Source: Planctomycetota bacterium (lineage in GTDB: Bacteria > Planctomycetota > Planctomycetia > Pirellulales > Pirellulaceae). From it: a stretch of 64,000 nucleotides of DNA. Below the pieces are notes generated by a model, which did not search any database, was not told where the DNA came from, and worked only from the letters and a program-made list of their open reading frames with translations. Location of the stretch: the NCBI GenBank assembly GCA_963204915.1, contig CAUJHS010000063.1:1-64000 (forward strand), read 5' to 3'. The translations under genes and the position numbers were made by a program. Below are positions 61,291-64,000 of this stretch, one piece after another (the first letter of the stretch is position 1; every line of letters begins with the position of its first letter).

Positions 61291-64000
61291 TTAGCCTCGG
61301 GCCGTTGCGACATCAGCGGCCATTTGCTGAAGCACCGCTTCCCAAGATTCCTCTTCCTCGTTGTCGTCGGTCTGCGGAAGGAAGAGGAATACGGGAGGGG
61401 ACACAGACGGCGACACAGCCGCTACGTCCATCGGAGCGGGGGCTTCCGCTTCCCCCTGAACAGCGCTCTGCTGGTCGCGGAGAGCGCGCACCACCATTAG
61501 CAAATCGTTGACCGAGGCGATGTCGTCGCCGTCCACGTTGGCCAAGGTGTCGTCCGGCTGCGGGGGGGTGGTGAACTCGAAACCCAGGCCGTTGTCGCGC
61601 AGGAATTGCACCACCGCCAGCAAGTCGGAGATATCGACATCGCCGTCGCCGTCCACATCTTCACGGAACATCCCGTCGTTTTGCCATTCCAAGGACACTG
61701 GCTCCGAGACGTCGATGGTGATCGTCGCCACGTTCGAGACGCCGCCTTGGTTGTCCTGGACCGTGTAGGTGAAGTCATCGAAGCCGTGGAAGCCTTCTGC
61801 GGGCGTGTAAGTGATCCTGCCGTCGGCGCCGACCGTCGCCGTGCCGTCTTGCGGCCCAGTCACGATCGCGGCGCTTAAGGGATCGATCGTCCCGTCGGCG
61901 TCGGTGGCTTGGGCCGCCACGTCGAACGTGATCGACTCCCCGGGGCCAATGCTTTCGGCGAAGTTCTTGGCGACCGGCGGTTCGTTCTCGTCGGCCACGT
62001 CGGTCACCCTGACGGTGATGGTCGCGAAGTCGTTTAAGCCAGTGGGGTCGGTGATGGTCACAGGGAACGTGTGAACTCTTTGTGCTTCAAAGTCAAGGGC
62101 GGCCGTCGTTGTGATGACGCCGTCGGCGTCGATCGCGAAAGGCATGTCGCCGACCGAAAGCGAAAACGAGCTGCCCGGCTCCAGGCCGCTTTCCGCGTCG
62201 GGATCGGTGGCGATCACCGTGCCCACGACCGTTCCCGCGTCCAGGTTTTCCGCCACGGTGAATTGCTGAGGTTCGACCTGCGGCGGTTCCTCCTCGTTCG
62301 CGACCTCGACGGTGAGGGTGGTGATCACGGTCGATTCGCCGCTAAACGCATGGACCTCGACGGTCAACGTGGGCTGGTCTTCGTGGTCCAGCGTCACGCC
62401 AGCCTTGAGCGCCAGATCGAATTTCCCCTCGGCGTCCGGACCGACCAGCTCGAACAAGTGGTTGTCTTCCACGTCGGGCGGCAGGGCGAACGTGTAACTA
62501 TTGAAGGCGGTTGTCGTGTCGGGATCGTCGGTTCCCAAGGCGCCGATAATGACCGGGCTACTGGTGTGGGCCAGTTCGGAAACGGTGTTGGACGATAACG
62601 TCACTTTCGTCGCCGGCTCGTTTTCGTCGAGGACGTGAATCGCCACGCTGCTAGGTGCACGATTTTGGAAAAAATCGATGCGTTCAATAAACGCCGGAAC
62701 AGGGCCAGCAAAAACTTCGAAGTCGACCCCTACGCCCTCCTTGAGCGCCAGGGCGTCGAAGCGTCCATCGTTATTGTGATCGACGATTTCGAAGAACGGT
62801 GAATCTTGATCCAATTCAAACGTATAGGAGTTGAAAGCGGTGTTTGGCGTGTCGGGATCATTGGTCGTTATCGTACCGATGACGTATCCGCTGCTGGTGT
62901 CGGCAAGCTCAGGAATCCCATTGGGCGTGACGATGAGTTCCGTCGCCGGTTCATTCACGTCGCCAATCGCGATGGTGACCGTCGCCGTCGTCGTGGCGGA
63001 GGGCGTCGCATTGTCCGTGACCTGGACCTCGAGCGTATAGGAGTTCGTCTCCGCTTCGAAGTTCAAGACGGCGCCCTCGGCGACGGTCAAAGCGCCCGTT
63101 TCAGGATTGATCTCGAACTCCTCCTGTCCCGTGCCGCCCGTGATGGCGTAAGTGAGCGTCTGCCCGGCGTCCGGGTCGCTCGCCGCGACCGTGCCCACGA
63201 CGGTTCCCGCGGGGCTGTTTTCCGGCGCTGCGAACTCCTGATCTTCCACCTCCGGCGGTCGATTGGCGCGCTGGACGCCGAAGTTCACGCCTGTCTGGTG
63301 AGTGGTGTTCGTTACCGTGACGCTGTGCGGCGCGTCGTCGGCGGGGAACGTTTGCGTAAAACCCTCGGGCGGAGTTTGCCTCACCTGATGAACGCCGTCG
63401 AACGCTCCTAACGAGGGCGCGACGCGGGAGAATTGATAGTCGCCATTCGCGTCGGTCGTCACCGTGCGATTGGCAGGGCTGACCGAAACGCCCGTGATGA
63501 CGCCGTCGCCCGATTCGACATACGCCACGGCGTAGGCAATGTCGGCCGTTTCGCGGCCAAACAAAAACAAGGCGCTTGTTGGTGAAAATACTACGGTTGT
63601 TTGCGTATCTTCTGGCAAGGGCTCGCCAAGGCTGTTGAACAGCTTGATTGCAACCTGGCTGGGAGTGCTGGGCGTCGACTCCCGAAATCGAACGCCGACT
63701 TCGCTGACGGGTTCGTACAAGTCGATGCGCAGGCGGTTGTCGGTCGTGAAGGCCGTGTCACTGGCGCCGTGTGCGAAGGCGAACGCGTCGGGGTCCGTGG
63801 TGTTGGGATCGTCCACCACGCGGACGCTGTGGGTGTCGGCGGGGTGTTGCCAGTTGGTTGCGTCGGCCGTCGTCAGCGTGAGAAACGGGAAGGCGTTCTG
63901 GATGGACGGGTTCGGCTCAGGCGCCGCCGGCGGCGGCAACATCTCCGCGTTGAAGGAAAAGTTGTTGTTGGCGAAATTTCCGAGGGTCACGGCCACATTC
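61291..64000 (-). CDS. Giant secreted cadherin/dockerin protein, paralog 2 (5' end outside window)
   Basis: More than 900 C-terminal residues are visible; the frame is open through the window edge and aligns with the middle of paralog 1 (NVAVTLGNF against NVPVRVGFF), so the GTG near 63996 is not the true start. Order: SdrD-B-like segment, cadherin repeats (QEFAAPENSPAGTVVGTVAA, QQFTVAENLDAGTVVGTVIA), the Big_9-like domain, the dockerin-like pair DVDGDGDVDISDLLAVVQFL and VDGDDIASVNDLLMVVRALR, then an acidic tail with WEAVLQQMAADVA. DNA identity with paralog 1 is very high in the dockerin region. Probably an envelope or matrix protein. Confidence 0.85.
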   Translation of the reverse strand, partial: NVAVTLGNFANNNFSFNAEMLPPPAAPEPNPSIQNAFPFLTLTTADATNWQHPADTHSVRVVDDPNTTDPDAFAFAHGASDTAFTTDNRLRIDLYEPVSEVGVRFRESTPSTPSQVAIKLFNSLGEPLPEDTQTTVVFSPTSALFLFGRETADIAYAVAYVESGDGVITGVSVSPANRTVTTDANGDYQFSRVAPSLGAFDGVHQVRQTPPEGFTQTFPADDAPHSVTVTNTTHQTGVNFGVQRANRPPEVEDQEFAAPENSPAGTVVGTVAASDPDAGQTLTYAITGGTGQEEFEINPETGALTVAEGAVLNFEAETNSYTLEVQVTDNATPSATTTATVTIAIGDVNEPATELIVTPNGIPELADTSSGYVIGTITTNDPDTPNTAFNSYTFELDQDSPFFEIVDHNNDGRFDALALKEGVGVDFEVFAGPVPAFIERIDFFQNRAPSSVAIHVLDENEPATKVTLSSNTVSELAHTSSPVIIGALGTDDPDTTTAFNSYTFALPPDVEDNHLFELVGPDAEGKFDLALKAGVTLDHEDQPTLTVEVHAFSGESTVITTLTVEVANEEEPPQVEPQQFTVAENLDAGTVVGTVIATDPDAESGLEPGSSFSLSVGDMPFAIDADGVITTTAALDFEAQRVHTFPVTITDPTGLNDFATITVRVTDVADENEPPVAKNFAESIGPGESITFDVAAQATDADGTIDPLSAAIVTGPQDGTATVGADGRITYTPAEGFHGFDDFTYTVQDNQGGVSNVATITIDVSEPVSLEWQNDGMFREDVDGDGDVDISDLLAVVQFLRDNGLGFEFTTPPQPDDTLANVDGDDIASVNDLLMVVRALRDQQSAVQGEAEAPAPMDVAAVSPSVSPPVFLFLPQTDDNEEEESWEAVLQQMAADVATARG

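Noticed and set aside
1-64000. CRISPR arrays, tRNA, rRNA or a prophage
   Set aside because: No regularly spaced repeats, T-loop/cloverleaf patterns, ribosomal RNA blocks or phage structural genes were seen on either strand.

Overview
The window is typical of a planctomycete, most likely from the Pirellulales. The evidence is the gene content: a PVC-type CxxCH heme protein, a Tat-exported DUF1501 protein, several TIM-barrel sugar isomerase/epimerase-like proteins, an SHD1-domain protein, and two giant secreted cadherin/dockerin proteins, one of which carries the 'LESRRVLA' N-terminal motif. Base composition is moderately GC-rich. There is no rRNA, tRNA or CRISPR array that I can support. The assignment is by family resemblance only.

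Layout. 1-138: N-terminus of an IS630-family transposase cut by the window edge. 0.2-13.5 kb: housekeeping and planctomycete accessory genes (nnrD, a quinone oxidoreductase, an SHD1/propeller protein, the CxxCH protein with a cobA-hemD fusion, an asparaginase with a propeller protein, pgsA with a CPBP protease). 13.7-20.6 kb: fliG, then three minus-strand genes (Hsp70-like, eboE, PYROXD2-like oxidoreductase). 20.6-21.6 kb: a mostly non-coding stretch with a promoter, a possible small gene, a terminator and a perfect CRP/FNR-type palindrome. 21.6-37.5 kb: a complete 14-gene complex I operon, nuoA to nuoN. 37.5-39.8 kb: a palindromic MITE, then btuB under a cobalamin riboswitch. 40-44 kb: a 1299-residue secreted alanine-rich coiled-coil protein. 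44.4-46.1 kb: lipB-like and lipA. 46.3-48.6 kb: a DUF1501 and TolB-like propeller pair. 48.8-51 kb: an 80-residue protein, a triple direct repeat, a hydroxypyruvate-isomerase-like protein, a second MITE copy and a small membrane protein. 51-57.4 kb: a large secreted protein, a sugar isomerase-like protein, surE, and a promoter-led pair consisting of a tyrosine phosphatase-cytochrome c' fusion and a solute-binding lipoprotein. 57.4-64 kb: two tandem cadherin/dockerin paralogs, the second truncated by the window edge.

How the genes work together. The nuo operon supplies the respiratory NADH dehydrogenase. The CRP/FNR-like site in front of it suggests control by a global respiratory or carbon regulator (inference). 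btuB is controlled by B12. lipB-like and lipA form a lipoylation pair, but the LipB homolog lacks the standard catalytic Lys and Cys. The most unusual items are the phosphatase-cytochrome c' fusion, this LipB variant, the MITE inserted exactly at the btuB stop codon, the helically phased triple repeat at 49.1-49.2 kb, and the common C-terminal tail of the two dockerin proteins.
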